A stretch of DNA of 64,000 bases from NCBI RefSeq assembly GCF_000377765.1, contig NZ_KB898663.1:429483-493482 (forward strand). Direction: 5' to 3'. Of this stretch, positions 8,083-15,982 are shown piece by piece (position 1 is the stretch's first letter; every line of letters begins with the position of its first letter). The notes under the pieces were generated by a model, which saw only the letters and a program-made list of their open reading frames with translations, did no database searches and was not told where the DNA came from. The position numbers and the translations under genes were made by a program. Origin of the DNA: Gracilibacillus lacisalsi DSM 19029 (lineage in GTDB: Bacteria; Bacillota; Bacilli; Bacillales; Amphibacillaceae).

Positions 8083-8554
8083 AATCTAAGCCAGGAAAAC
8101 CTTGTTGTTTCAAAACATCATAGACGATAATTGCTGCCGTATTAGATAAATTCAACGAACGAACCTTATCTGTCATATGAATGCGAAGACAACGATCTTC
8201 TTTTCCTTCTAACAGTTCTTTCGGAATGCCGTTAGTTTCACGGCCAAAAACGAAAAACAAATCTTTTTCACTGTCACTAAAATCAAAGTCCGAATAATAT
8301 TTTGTTCCAAAGTTTTCGATATAATAAAATTCAGCATTCGGAAATGTTTCATATAATTCATCCAATGAATCATAATAATTAATCGAAACATCATGCCAGT
8401 AATCCAAACCGGCACGTCGTAACATCTTATCATCGGTAGAAAAACCGAGTGGTCGAATTAAGTGTAAATGAACATTTGTTGCCAAACAAGTTCTTGCTAT
8501 ATTTCCCGTATTTGCTGGGATCTCTGGTTGATATAAAACGACATGGACTGCCAA
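8081..8554 (-). CDS. trmL: tRNA (cytidine/uridine-34-2'-O)-methyltransferase TrmL
   Basis: This 157-residue SPOUT-class enzyme matches TrmL (CspR) over its whole length. It shows VLYQPEIPANTGNIARTC at the N-terminus, the GRETNGIP motif, and the C-terminal knot segment SLNLSNTAAI that binds S-adenosylmethionine. It methylates the 2'-hydroxyl of the wobble nucleotide in certain leucine tRNAs. Length is typical. It is transcribed alone with its own terminator. Confidence 0.95.
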   Translation of the reverse strand: MAVHVVLYQPEIPANTGNIARTCLATNVHLHLIRPLGFSTDDKMLRRAGLDYWHDVSINYYDSLDELYETFPNAEFYYIENFGTKYYSDFDFSDSEKDLFFVFGRETNGIPKELLEGKEDRCLRIHMTDKVRSLNLSNTAAIIVYDVLKQQGFPGLD

Positions 8555-8604
8555 TGTATTTCACCTCATATATTGCTTATTAACTTAGTCATTATACCAT
8601 AATA

Positions 8605-9456
8605 TTAATCATTTGCACGATCTTCCTCTCCTATTCGAAAAAAACGATATTGGCAATTTGGTGTCCATGCTGCTGAATCTTCATAAGTCCAGTACCGATG
8701 ACGGCTGTTATTGGTATGAGCATTTACTAACGGCATATTTTGACTATCTTTAGCAACCACAATCGTATTATGATCCCATCTGCCATCTCCTTGAAAGTCA
8801 TAACAAATCACATCTCCGAGCAAAAGATCTTCTGGATTATCAAGTTCTTTTCCCTTTAACCCTGTTGTCGATCCACTTAAATACCATCTTAAAGCATTTG
8901 CTACTGACCAACTAAAACTCCAATTATCTTGTTGATACCACCAGCCTTTTGAACGATTGGGCGCACCATGCATCGGAGCACCGCCAGCTCTTAGACATTG
9001 CGAGATATAGTTCGTACAGTCATTATCTTCAAAAAAACGATAGGCAGGATTAGCGTCGTTCCACCATCGTTCTGCATATTGCACTGCCGCTCTGCGATCA
9101 TATGCAAATCGAACAGAGTGTTGTCCAGCTTCAACCTTCTCTGGTTTTAAAACTGGGAGAAATGAAATTTCCTTATCCCCTACGATTTCACCATTCTCTA
9201 TCGTGGCAATACGGTGCTCTACCACTTCCTCATGGTAAAAATTATCTTGATCCTCAATAAACAATTTGATATACAAGTGATACGTTATTTCAGAGCGCTC
9301 ACCATTAGTAGTTGTATCTCGCTTTTTGCCTATTAGATCTATATGATTAATCCTTTTGCCATGTTTTCTGTGCAGCTGTTGTTTTTTATGAAGAGAATGC
9401 TCGCTCCGATTCCAGTTTTCTTTCCAATGATTTTTAATTAACTCCCATTCTGACAA
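8605..9456 (-). CDS. Putative amidase-domain (amidase_6) protein
   Basis: The C-terminal half (about residues 120-280) has the features of the amidase_6 domain: AAVQYAERWWNDANPAY, then the catalytic Cys in DCTNYISQCL, a tryptophan-rich stretch, GDVICYDF and DHNTIVV with the catalytic His. B. subtilis YhbB is a related protein. The N-terminal half is charged and unassigned. No signal peptide is visible, so action on a cytosolic or spore substrate is possible. TTG at 9456 is preferred because it follows a GGGAGGGG site by 7-8 nt; the frame is open 11 codons further upstream. Confidence 0.7.
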   Translation of the reverse strand: MSEWELIKNHWKENWNRSEHSLHKKQQLHRKHGKRINHIDLIGKKRDTTTNGERSEITYHLYIKLFIEDQDNFYHEEVVEHRIATIENGEIVGDKEISFLPVLKPEKVEAGQHSVRFAYDRRAAVQYAERWWNDANPAYRFFEDNDCTNYISQCLRAGGAPMHGAPNRSKGWWYQQDNWSFSWSVANALRWYLSGSTTGLKGKELDNPEDLLLGDVICYDFQGDGRWDHNTIVVAKDSQNMPLVNAHTNNSRHRYWTYEDSAAWTPNCQYRFFRIGEEDRAND

Positions 9457-9752
9457 AACAATCCCCTCCCTGATTCCATGTATATTCACAAGAGTTGCAA
9501 TTAGTCTAGAAATGACGCAACATCATTAACCCTTGTATCAGTGGAAGTTTTTATCCCCCTACAACCACAACGAAACTTATCCTTTCAATCAAATGGAGAG
9601 TTTACACGATTGTTTCTGTATTTCAGTAAATTTTCAAATCTATTACTATATTTTTATGTCATTACCATTATATTAAATGTGGTTTTTTTATGATTAATAC
9701 GTTTACTCCTTGGGAATACGATTTGTGAACATACAATAAGGAGGAATTAAAC

Positions 9753-10058
9753 ATGAAGAAAAAAATATTATCATTGATAGGAATGTCAGTACTGACAGTT
9801 GGTGGTTTAGCAGCTTGTGGTGAGGATGAAGGTCCTGATCCTGCAGAAGATGCGCCAATGGAAGATCAAGCGCCAGCGGACGAGGAGGCGCCAATGCCAG
9901 AAGATGATCCTGCTACTGAGGAAGAGGCGCCAGCGCCAGAAGATGACCCTGCTGCTGATGAGGAAGCGCCAGCGGATGAAGAGGCACCAATGGAAGAAGA
10001 TAGTGGAGACGATACCGGAGCTGAAGGTGAAATGGACGGCGACGTTGAGTTAGAATAA
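9753..10058 (+). CDS. Small, highly acidic repeat lipoprotein
   Basis: A classic lipoprotein signal (MKKKILSLIGMSVLT..., lipobox LAAC with Cys22) is followed by about 80 residues made almost only of Glu, Asp, Pro and Ala. EEAP/ADEEAP units and EDDPA blocks repeat at both protein and DNA level (GAGGCGCCA words). The mature part should be unfolded, strongly negative and tethered to the outer membrane face. A GGAGG site 8 nt before the ATG supports the start. No known domain is seen. A shorter acidic lipoprotein follows at 10320. Function unknown; cation binding or a wall spacer are guesses. Confidence 0.8.
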   Translation: MKKKILSLIGMSVLTVGGLAACGEDEGPDPAEDAPMEDQAPADEEAPMPEDDPATEEEAPAPEDDPAADEEAPADEEAPMEEDSGDDTGAEGEMDGDVELE

Positions 10059-10077
10059 TAATACTAAATAAGTAAAC

Positions 10078-10118
10078 ACAGAACGCTTGGATAAAAATAT
10101 CCAAGCGTTCTGTTCTTG
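10078..10118 (+). terminator. Terminator of the acidic lipoprotein gene
   Basis: A 16-bp perfect stem (10078-10093 with 10098-10113) and a 4-A loop are followed by TTCTTGTT. It lies 20 bp after the stop codon. Confidence 0.9.
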
Positions 10119-10252
10119 TTAATCACTTTCATTTTTATTAAAATCACACACTTATTCCTCGATAATAGCTGTAAACAATATGGATTAGGTTTCTTCTATC
10201 CTATTAATTTATTAATATTAAGCCTATGTAAATAATATAAATTTTAGTTAAT

Positions 10253-10283
10253 ATATGGTATTTTCAGTTGTAATTTACCATAT
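10253..10283. promoter_or_regulatory. Inverted repeat ATATGGTA...TACCATAT upstream of second lipoprotein
   Basis: Two perfect 8-bp arms are separated by 15 bp, 36 bp before the ATG at 10320. It could be an operator or a leader hairpin; no regulator can be named. Confidence 0.35.
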
Positions 10284-10319
10284 GGATTTTTAGAATGGAA
10301 TTTGAAGGAGGGATTACGG

Positions 10320-10463
10320 ATGAAGAAAAAATGGCTATCTCTTTTAGCTGTTGCTTTCTTAGCATTTGGCGGGCTTACTGCTTGTGCTGAAGATGATGAA
10401 AGTGACACAGAAGATCAAACGGAAGAAACTACTGAGACATCTGAAGACGAAGCTGCAGAATAA
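10320..10463 (+). CDS. Very small acidic lipoprotein (47 aa)
   Basis: The frame encodes 47 residues: a lipoprotein signal (MKKKWLSLLAVAFLAFGG, lipobox LTAC, Cys22) and a 25-residue tail of Asp, Glu, Thr and Ser. A GGAGGG site lies 8 nt before the ATG and a strong terminator follows, so it is very likely a real gene despite its size. It shares the signal-peptide design and acidic tail with the lipoprotein 262 bp upstream, but has Thr/Ser in place of Pro/Ala. Function unknown. Confidence 0.8.
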   Translation: MKKKWLSLLAVAFLAFGGLTACAEDDESDTEDQTEETTETSEDEAAE

Positions 10464-10472
10464 AATGATATA

Positions 10473-10502
10473 AGGGCGGAAGATCAAACTTCCGCCCTCT
10501 CT
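10473..10502. terminator. Terminator between convergent lipoprotein and ogt genes
   Basis: The stem AGGGCGGAAG/CTTCCGCCCT (10473-10498) with a 6-nt loop begins 10 bp after the lipoprotein stop and reaches into the last codons of ogt. It probably stops transcription from the left. Confidence 0.75.
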
Positions 10503-10996
10503 AATTCTAGTAAATATTCTTTTTTGTTCAAGCCACCACCGTAACCGATTAACTTACCGTTTTTTCCAATCACGCGATGGCAAGGAATAATGATGGAAAT
10601 CGGATTTTTGTTATTCGCACCTCCAACAGCTCGTACTGCTTTCGGTGAATCAACACTTTTAGCGATATCCAGATAAGAACATGTTTTACCATACTCTACT
10701 TTGGCCAATGCTTGCCATACCTTTTGTTGAAAAGGCGTACCATAAAATTTATACGGTATTGAAAAGGTCTTTCGCTCCCCGTTAAAATATTGGGTCAATT
10801 GGCTGATTGTCTCTTGCAATGCTTCCTTTGATTCTACTAATTTAGTAGGTAAAGCATGTTTTTCAGCCCAAGCAATAATTTCCTGTTCATTCTCCTTCAT
10901 CGTCCCAAATTTAATGAAAATAAGATGCTGATCATAACTTACGAGTAATAGAGTGCCAAGTGGTGAATTATACGGATAATAGTTTAATGCATTCAT
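10484..10996 (-). CDS. ogt: Methylated-DNA--protein-cysteine methyltransferase
   Basis: The active-site motif IIPCHRVIG puts the methyl-accepting Cys at residue 139. The preceding helix-turn-helix (GTPFQQKVWQALAKVEYG, SPKAVRAVGGANNKNP) is the DNA-binding part of the AGT/Ogt family. The enzyme transfers alkyl groups from O6-alkylguanine in DNA to itself in a single-use reaction. Length (170 residues) is usual for Ogt. It lies 10 bp after queG in the same direction and is probably the last gene of the ABC-ATPase/queG/ogt operon. Confidence 0.92.
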   Translation of the reverse strand: MNALNYYPYNSPLGTLLLVSYDQHLIFIKFGTMKENEQEIIAWAEKHALPTKLVESKEALQETISQLTQYFNGERKTFSIPYKFYGTPFQQKVWQALAKVEYGKTCSYLDIAKSVDSPKAVRAVGGANNKNPISIIIPCHRVIGKNGKLIGYGGGLNKKEYLLELERAEV

Positions 10997-11006
10997 ACAG
11001 AACCTC

Positions 11007-12152
11007 CTATTTATTGGTTGATATAGATTCGAATTGTAAACCTTTTTCCATCTCTTCTATAACTTCTGGTTCTTTTTCTCGCTGCATTGCTTGTTCGATG
11101 GCACGGAATCCTCTTTCTTCTCCAATTTTACCGATTGCCCATGCTGCTGTTCCACGGATGACAGGACGTGGGTCCTCATTCATTAACTTGATTAACGTAT
11201 CGATAGCTGATGACTCCTTATAATGAGCTAAGGCAAGAATGGCATTACGTTGCAGTGGTTTCTTTCCACGCCACGAACCGGCCATTTTCCCGAATTTTTC
11301 TTTGAATTCTCGGTTAGAAACAGCTAGCAAATCGACAAGTCGTGGTTTTACTAGATCTGGATCAGGCTCAAACTCTTCATGATGGTGGAAATCTACTCCT
11401 TTATTATACGGGCAGACAACCTGGCAGGTTTCATAGCCATAGATGTAGTTTCCCAGCTTTTCTCGATGTTCATCTGGCATAAAACCTTTCGTTTGGGTGA
11501 GAAATGCGAGACATTGCTGCGCATTTAATCTTCCCGGCTCGACGAGTGCACCTGTTGGACAAGCATCAATACATTTCGTACAAGTCCCACACCCCTCATC
11601 AAGTGGTTGATCAGCTGGAAAAGGAATATTGGTAATCATTTCACCTAAATAAATATAAGACCCATACTCCGGTGAAATGATTAACGTATTGCTACCACTG
11701 AACCCAATACCGGCCCGCTCTGCCACCGCTCGATCAGACAATTCTCCTGTATCAACCATTGAACTAAATTGAAAGCCTGGCACTTTTTCCTGTAAAAAGG
11801 AAGCTAGCTTATCTAATTTTTCTTTTAAAACGATATGATAATCTGTTCCCCACGATGCACGGGCGAAAAAACCGCGGCGATCCCCTTTGACACTTTTCGG
11901 ATCGTTTTTAATTCTTGTTGGATAGGCAAGTGCAATGGCAATAATCGACTCTGCACCTGGCATTAATCGTTCCGGTTCTGTTCTTTCTTCATTCGTTCCT
12001 TTTTCAAAACCTGAAGCATAGCCTAGTGCTTGCTGTTCCTCTAGCCTTGATTTAAATTCAGCGAAAGGTTCTACACTGGCAAAACCGATTTTGTCGATAC
12101 CAATTTCTTTACTATAAGTGATTAACTCTTCTTTTAGCTGTTGATATGCCAT
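11007..12152 (-). CDS. queG: Epoxyqueuosine reductase QueG
   Basis: QueG carries out the last step of queuosine synthesis in tRNA, reducing epoxyqueuosine with cobalamin and two [4Fe-4S] clusters. The sequence has the conserved Asp in VDTGELSDRA (residue 134), a ferredoxin-type Cys quartet (CGTCTKCIDACP, 188-198) and the second cluster motif CQVVCPYN. A C-terminal HEAT-like repeat region (about 300-370) carries the RGTAAWAIGKIG unit. ATG at 12152 is preferred: a GGAGG lies 8 nt upstream, while the GTG three codons earlier touches the site. It follows the ABC-ATPase gene by 13 bp. Confidence 0.95.
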   Translation of the reverse strand: MAYQQLKEELITYSKEIGIDKIGFASVEPFAEFKSRLEEQQALGYASGFEKGTNEERTEPERLMPGAESIIAIALAYPTRIKNDPKSVKGDRRGFFARASWGTDYHIVLKEKLDKLASFLQEKVPGFQFSSMVDTGELSDRAVAERAGIGFSGSNTLIISPEYGSYIYLGEMITNIPFPADQPLDEGCGTCTKCIDACPTGALVEPGRLNAQQCLAFLTQTKGFMPDEHREKLGNYIYGYETCQVVCPYNKGVDFHHHEEFEPDPDLVKPRLVDLLAVSNREFKEKFGKMAGSWRGKKPLQRNAILALAHYKESSAIDTLIKLMNEDPRPVIRGTAAWAIGKIGEERGFRAIEQAMQREKEPEVIEEMEKGLQFESISTNK

Positions 12153-12165
12153 TACACTCACCTCC

Positions 12166-13866
12166 TTATTGAACTTTTGCCGTTCTCATACGGTTTAAAC
12201 ATGCCGCAATTTCAAATCGCCTCGGTCTAGCTAAATCACCTGGGTGTTGATTCGGGAAAGGTGCAAAAGCTTGTAAGCCATCTTGATCCATTACATGCTC
12301 GATATCGTCAAGCAATGCAGTTAAAGATTTTCCTTGCTCTAACGACCCTTTTGCTTCCATATAACGTATTAGTTCTGCAATTGCTCGAATTTGGGAAGCA
12401 TCAACTAACTGCTCCACATCATCAAGCTGAATTGTTGACGTGCCCATGAGAACTGTATATAAACCTTTTGCTTGGACTTTTTTCTTTTTCCCTTTTTGTA
12501 AGTTTAAACTTGGTGGTAAAAAGATCCGTTGATTCATATCACTTGCCAGTTTGTCCGTAACCGACTGTCGGGATACCGGCTGATGTTCCACAATTTCTCG
12601 AGCTTTTTCTGTTACATTAAATGGTTTATATTGATCCATCATGATGACCTGATCTGCCACATCAAAGTAATCACCAGAACCACCCATTACTAAAATCGTG
12701 GATACATCCAAATCATCTCGTAATTGTTTAATTTTATCGACAAAAGGTGTAATCGGTTCTTTATCTTGGTGAACAAGTGCTTGCATACGTGCATCACGTA
12801 TCATAAAATTTGTCGCACTTGTATCTTCATCAATCAACAAGGTTGTCGCCCCGGCTTCAATTGCTTCCACTACATTTGTAGCTTGTGAGGTACTGCCACT
12901 GGCATTCTCTGTCGTAAATTTTGTTGTCGTCTGTCCATGAGGCAGATCATTAATAAAAGCAGAAATATTAACCGATGTAACCTGTCTGCCATCCTCCGCT
13001 CTTATTTTCACTGCGTCAGGATCAGTTAGCACATACTCCCGCCCATCACCGCGAATATGATGATAAACACCACGTTCCAACGCTTGCAATAACGTACTTT
13101 TACCATGATAGCCGCCACCTACAATCAGACTTATACCTTTCTTGATTGCCATACCTGTTAAAGCTTCCTCACGATGTGGTAGCTTAATTTCCACTCGGTT
13201 TTCTTGAGGACTTTCAAAAGGTACTGCTTTTCTTAATGGACGGTTGCTTACACCACTTTCACGTGGAAGTATGGCACCATCTGCAACAAAAGCAATCCAG
13301 TTATTTTCCTTCATTTTCTCTCTAATAGCAGTATGTTGATCTGCTAATTGAACACTTTTTGTTAATTCATCATCTTGAATAGAGAAAATTGAGTTTTTTA
13401 AAATCGAAGGTAAAATTGTAAAAAATAATTTTTCTGCTTCTTTACCATTAATACGGCGACCGTTTGCTGGCAAACCAACTGATAAACAAATAATTGTTTT
13501 ATCTTTTTTTATTTGAACTGCTGTCCGTTCGAGAATTTCCTGACCGGGCTGGTCAATATGGATTAATCCGCTTTTACCAGATCCTTTTGGTTGGTTGGAT
13601 TCTTTCTTAATCGCCTTCGCTACCGAACGGGCAATATGATCAGCTACATATATGTTTCTTTGTTTGGATTGCTTCCATTCATCTTTAATTGGACGATAGA
13701 CATCTGGTATCACAATACGGATTTTCGAAGGTGAGGCAAAGGGATCACCCTGTACATAGTCCACACCTACTTCATAACGGTGGAAGGAATAACTTCCTTG
13801 AATTGATTTATAAGCTTTATAACCTTTTCCATCTATATTTTGTAAGAGTTGTTGTAACTTCTTCAT
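12166..13866 (-). CDS. ABC-class ATPase, MRB1590-like (predicted ATPase of the ABC class)
   Basis: The 566-residue soluble protein has an N-terminal domain with FHRYEVGVDYVQGDPFASPS, a P-loop GGGYHGKST at 250-258, a Walker B-like TTLLIDEDTSATNF near 343-356, and a C-terminal domain ending RPRRFEIAACLNRMRTAKV. This layout is the single-chain ABC-ATPase family shared by bacteria and the trypanosome RNA-editing protein MRB1590, so RNA binding is an attractive but unproven role. There are no membrane segments, so it is not a transporter. It heads an operon with queG and ogt. Confidence 0.8.
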   Translation of the reverse strand: MKKLQQLLQNIDGKGYKAYKSIQGSYSFHRYEVGVDYVQGDPFASPSKIRIVIPDVYRPIKDEWKQSKQRNIYVADHIARSVAKAIKKESNQPKGSGKSGLIHIDQPGQEILERTAVQIKKDKTIICLSVGLPANGRRINGKEAEKLFFTILPSILKNSIFSIQDDELTKSVQLADQHTAIREKMKENNWIAFVADGAILPRESGVSNRPLRKAVPFESPQENRVEIKLPHREEALTGMAIKKGISLIVGGGYHGKSTLLQALERGVYHHIRGDGREYVLTDPDAVKIRAEDGRQVTSVNISAFINDLPHGQTTTKFTTENASGSTSQATNVVEAIEAGATTLLIDEDTSATNFMIRDARMQALVHQDKEPITPFVDKIKQLRDDLDVSTILVMGGSGDYFDVADQVIMMDQYKPFNVTEKAREIVEHQPVSRQSVTDKLASDMNQRIFLPPSLNLQKGKKKKVQAKGLYTVLMGTSTIQLDDVEQLVDASQIRAIAELIRYMEAKGSLEQGKSLTALLDDIEHVMDQDGLQAFAPFPNQHPGDLARPRRFEIAACLNRMRTAKVQ

Positions 13867-13989
13867 AATATTTACCCCTCTTAAATATTGTTATTCATTC
13901 TCTACAATACAAGTTGTAAACAGTAATGCGCAAGTGTTTTAATCAGACTCTAACTTAATTTGTCGTAATTCTTTTGGATAGATCATTTG

Positions 13990-14037
13990 ATAAAATAAAA
14001 AAACGTAATGCTTCATTAAAAAACGAAACACTACGTT
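13990..14037 (-). terminator. tRNA-Gly terminator
   Basis: A 13-bp stem with two G-T wobbles (14002-14014 with 14025-14037) is followed on the minus strand by a TTTTTTTATTTT run, 12 bp after the tRNA 3' end. Confidence 0.85.
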
Positions 14038-14049
14038 CAACCCTATGTA

Positions 14050-14123
14050 TGGAGCGGGTGAAGGGAATCGAACCCTCGACATCAGCTTGGAAGGCTGAGG
14101 TTTTACCTCTAAACTACACCCGC
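14050..14123 (-). tRNA. tRNA-Gly (anticodon TCC)
   Basis: The minus strand gives a complete 74-nt cloverleaf: acceptor arms GCGGGTG and CACCCGC, a D-loop with TTTAGAGGTAAAA, anticodon loop CTTCCAA with TCC (plus-strand 14089-14091), a T-arm with GGTTCGATTCC, and an encoded CCA end. It reads GGA and GGG codons. It is flanked by a terminator and has no other tRNA beside it. Confidence 0.97.
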
Positions 14124-14234
14124 ATCTATAATTTATTAACAATTTATTAAAAACAGTTAACAATCTCTTAACGAAACCACGTTGATTATTATAACAAGCT
14201 ACTTCTATGATTGCAACATTTTTTCGAAAAAAGT

Positions 14235-14259
14235 TTATTATTGTCGATATTGGGTATTT
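14235..14259 (+). promoter_or_regulatory. Sigma-B-type promoter for the lmo0937-type gene
   Basis: GTTTAT (14235-14240) and GGGTAT (14254-14259) are separated by 13 bp. This matches the general-stress sigma-B pattern GTTTAA-N12-14-GGGWAW with one -35 deviation. It ends 33 bp before the ATG at 14293. Confidence 0.75.
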
Positions 14260-14292
14260 TATACGTAACATGTGAAAAAAGGAGTGGACTTC

Positions 14293-14427
14293 ATGATTTG
14301 GACCATTATAGGAATTTTATTGTTAGCATGGATTATCGGGTTCTTGTTTGAAATTGCAGGTGGTCTAATTCACATTCTTTTAGTCATTGCGCTTGTAGTT
14401 TTTATTGCAAGAATGATAAGGAATTAG
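14293..14427 (+). CDS. lmo0937-family small membrane protein (44 aa)
   Basis: The 44-residue product has two hydrophobic helices around a conserved centre: MIWTIIGILLLAWIIGF, then EIAGGLIHILLVIALVV, ending in a basic tail ARMIRN. This is the pattern of the lmo0937 family of short membrane proteins common in Firmicutes. An AAAGGAG site lies 7-8 nt before the ATG. The sigma-B promoter suggests expression under general stress. Molecular function is unknown. Confidence 0.85.
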   Translation: MIWTIIGILLLAWIIGFLFEIAGGLIHILLVIALVVFIARMIRN

Positions 14428-14551
14428 CAGCAATGCAGGACAAAACCAGCCCCGGTCCTTTTATGACATGTTAACATCACACTTTTCATATTTTATTACT
14501 TATCCTTAAAAGTTGTGATATCAATGGTTATATACTTTCTTCAGTTTATTT

Positions 14552-14579
14552 AAAAAACGGGGAACCTCCCCGTTTTTTT
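14552..14579. terminator. Bidirectional terminator between lmo0937-type gene and zupT
   Basis: AAAAAACGGGGA pairs with TCCCCGTTTTTT around a 3-nt loop, giving T-runs on both strands. It touches the zupT stop codon and can serve both convergent genes. Confidence 0.9.
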
Positions 14580-15384
14580 AAATGAACAATAATAAACTTA
14601 ATGCCATTACTGCCATTCCTGTAATAAGACCGTATATAGATGTATGTGCTTCATCGTATTTCTTAGCTGCTGGCAGTAATTCATCTAAAGAGATAAATAC
14701 CATAATTCCAGCAACGGCTGCAAATATCATACCAAACAACACATCTGATAGAAAAGGCATTAAAAATAGAAAGGCGGCTAATGCTCCAATTGGTTCAGCT
14801 AATCCTGACAAAAAGGACAATTTAAATGCTTTCTTCTTATCTCCTGTCGAAAAATAAATTGGCACCGAGACCGCAATCCCCTCTGGAATATTGTGAATTG
14901 CTATGGCAACCGCAATGGCAACCCCTAAACCTGGATCTTGTAAGGCAGCTGTGAAAGTAGCAATCCCTTCAGGAAAGTTATGAATGGCAATAGCTAGTGC
15001 TGTGAACGTACCCATTTTTAATAAATTGCCATCACCATTTGGATTTTTGTTCATATCCTCTACTTTTTTCAATTCGTGTGGATTACCCTGTTTGGGAATA
15101 AATTTATCAATTAATGCTATTAAAATCATACCTGCAAAAAATCCGATGACGGTCAACCAGCTACCTGTTGTTTCCCCTAATTCGCCAACTAATGAGTCTT
15201 GTGCTTTCACAAAAATTTCTACCATTGAGACATAGATCATCACACCAGCTGAAAAACCTAATGCCCAGGACAAAAATTTCGTATTTGTATTAGACGTAAA
15301 AAATGCTAATATGCTTCCAACCCCTGTTGCCAAACCTGCTAGTAAGGTCAAACTAAACGCCAACGCTACCCCTTCTAATTCCAT
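14578..15384 (-). CDS. zupT: ZIP-family metal transporter ZupT
   Basis: The 268-residue membrane protein has about eight helices and the two ZIP signature motifs HNFPEG and HNIPEG in neighbouring helices, which form the metal path. A central, hydrophilic loop (KQGNPHELKKVEDMNKNPNG) separates the halves, as in bacterial ZupT. It should import zinc and possibly other divalent metals. ATG at 15384 is chosen because AGGAGAGGTG lies 8 nt upstream; an open extension of 16 codons lacks a site and is not membrane-like. Confidence 0.9.
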   Translation of the reverse strand: MELEGVALAFSLTLLAGLATGVGSILAFFTSNTNTKFLSWALGFSAGVMIYVSMVEIFVKAQDSLVGELGETTGSWLTVIGFFAGMILIALIDKFIPKQGNPHELKKVEDMNKNPNGDGNLLKMGTFTALAIAIHNFPEGIATFTAALQDPGLGVAIAVAIAIHNIPEGIAVSVPIYFSTGDKKKAFKLSFLSGLAEPIGALAAFLFLMPFLSDVLFGMIFAAVAGIMVFISLDELLPAAKKYDEAHTSIYGLITGMAVMALSLLLFI

Positions 15385-15684
15385 TAGCTGTACACCTCTC
15401 CTATGCAAACTATAATAGAGCAAGACTTCCATAGCGTCCGTTGTCTCCCTGTTCTGGAAGTGAGGAGCTTACGGGCGACTGTTCAAAGGACTCAATTATA
15501 TATATGCCCAAATATTCAAAAAGTTTCTCATGGGAAAAATAATACTCCTAACGCAAAAATTCGTCAACTTTTTTATTTATTAATAAAAGACAAAAAAACA
15601 CACGATCGCCATTATAGAATGAGATAGCAACATCTGCTCAGTCCTTATCGCTAAATGCTAAGTGGTTATGCGATTGTTTTAGTG

Positions 15685-15882
15685 ACCATTTTGAAATATA
15701 TCAATTGCATAACCGCCACTCCGGCTGCCCACTTCCAATCCTACTGGATGATTTTCGACTAAGATCCACTTTGGTCAGCGCTCTTTGCTTACCAAAGTTA
15801 GCTTAGGCGAAAATCCCGTGGAAAGGGAAGTGGACAGCCGCAGCGATGGTTTCCTGTACAAGCTATTTCAAAATGGCTACTC
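15685..15882. repeat. Dispersed long-hairpin element, copy B
   Basis: The outer arms CCATTTTGAAATA (about 15688-15700) and TATTTCAAAATGG (about 15867-15880) are perfect inverted repeats of 13 bp. Inside them CGGCTGCCCACTTCC pairs with GGAAGTGGACAGCCG (one mismatch), then GATTTTCG with CGAAAATC, then ACTTTGGT with ACCAAAGT. The whole can fold into one long stem. The left core CCACTCCGGCTGCCCA is identical in copy A at 2.3 kb, while the central arms differ. No transposase is present, so it would be non-autonomous. Confidence 0.75.
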
Positions 15883-15929
15883 TGCTTACAAATGCGTTGA
15901 TACCGCGGATTATATACTTTCTTTACTTA

Positions 15930-15972
15930 TAAAAAAGGATAGTCAGTACACTTTTCAGTACTCACTATCCTT
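15930..15972 (-). terminator. ydbT terminator
   Basis: A 15-bp stem with one mismatch (15935-15949 with 15958-15972) is followed on the minus strand by TTTTTTATAAG, 10 bp after the ydbT stop. Confidence 0.9.
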
Positions 15973-15982
15973 CTTCACTTTA

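Larger units (their letters stand above)
15385..15982. other. 598-bp non-coding region with repeat element copy B
   Basis: No credible gene. The left third is an A/T-rich upstream region of zupT with nothing recognised. The rest holds the long-hairpin element copy B (about 15685-15882) and the ydbT terminator (15930-15972). Confidence 0.6.

Noticed and set aside
13939..14271. Minus-strand 110-codon frame
   Set aside because: It runs straight through the tRNA-Gly gene and its terminator.
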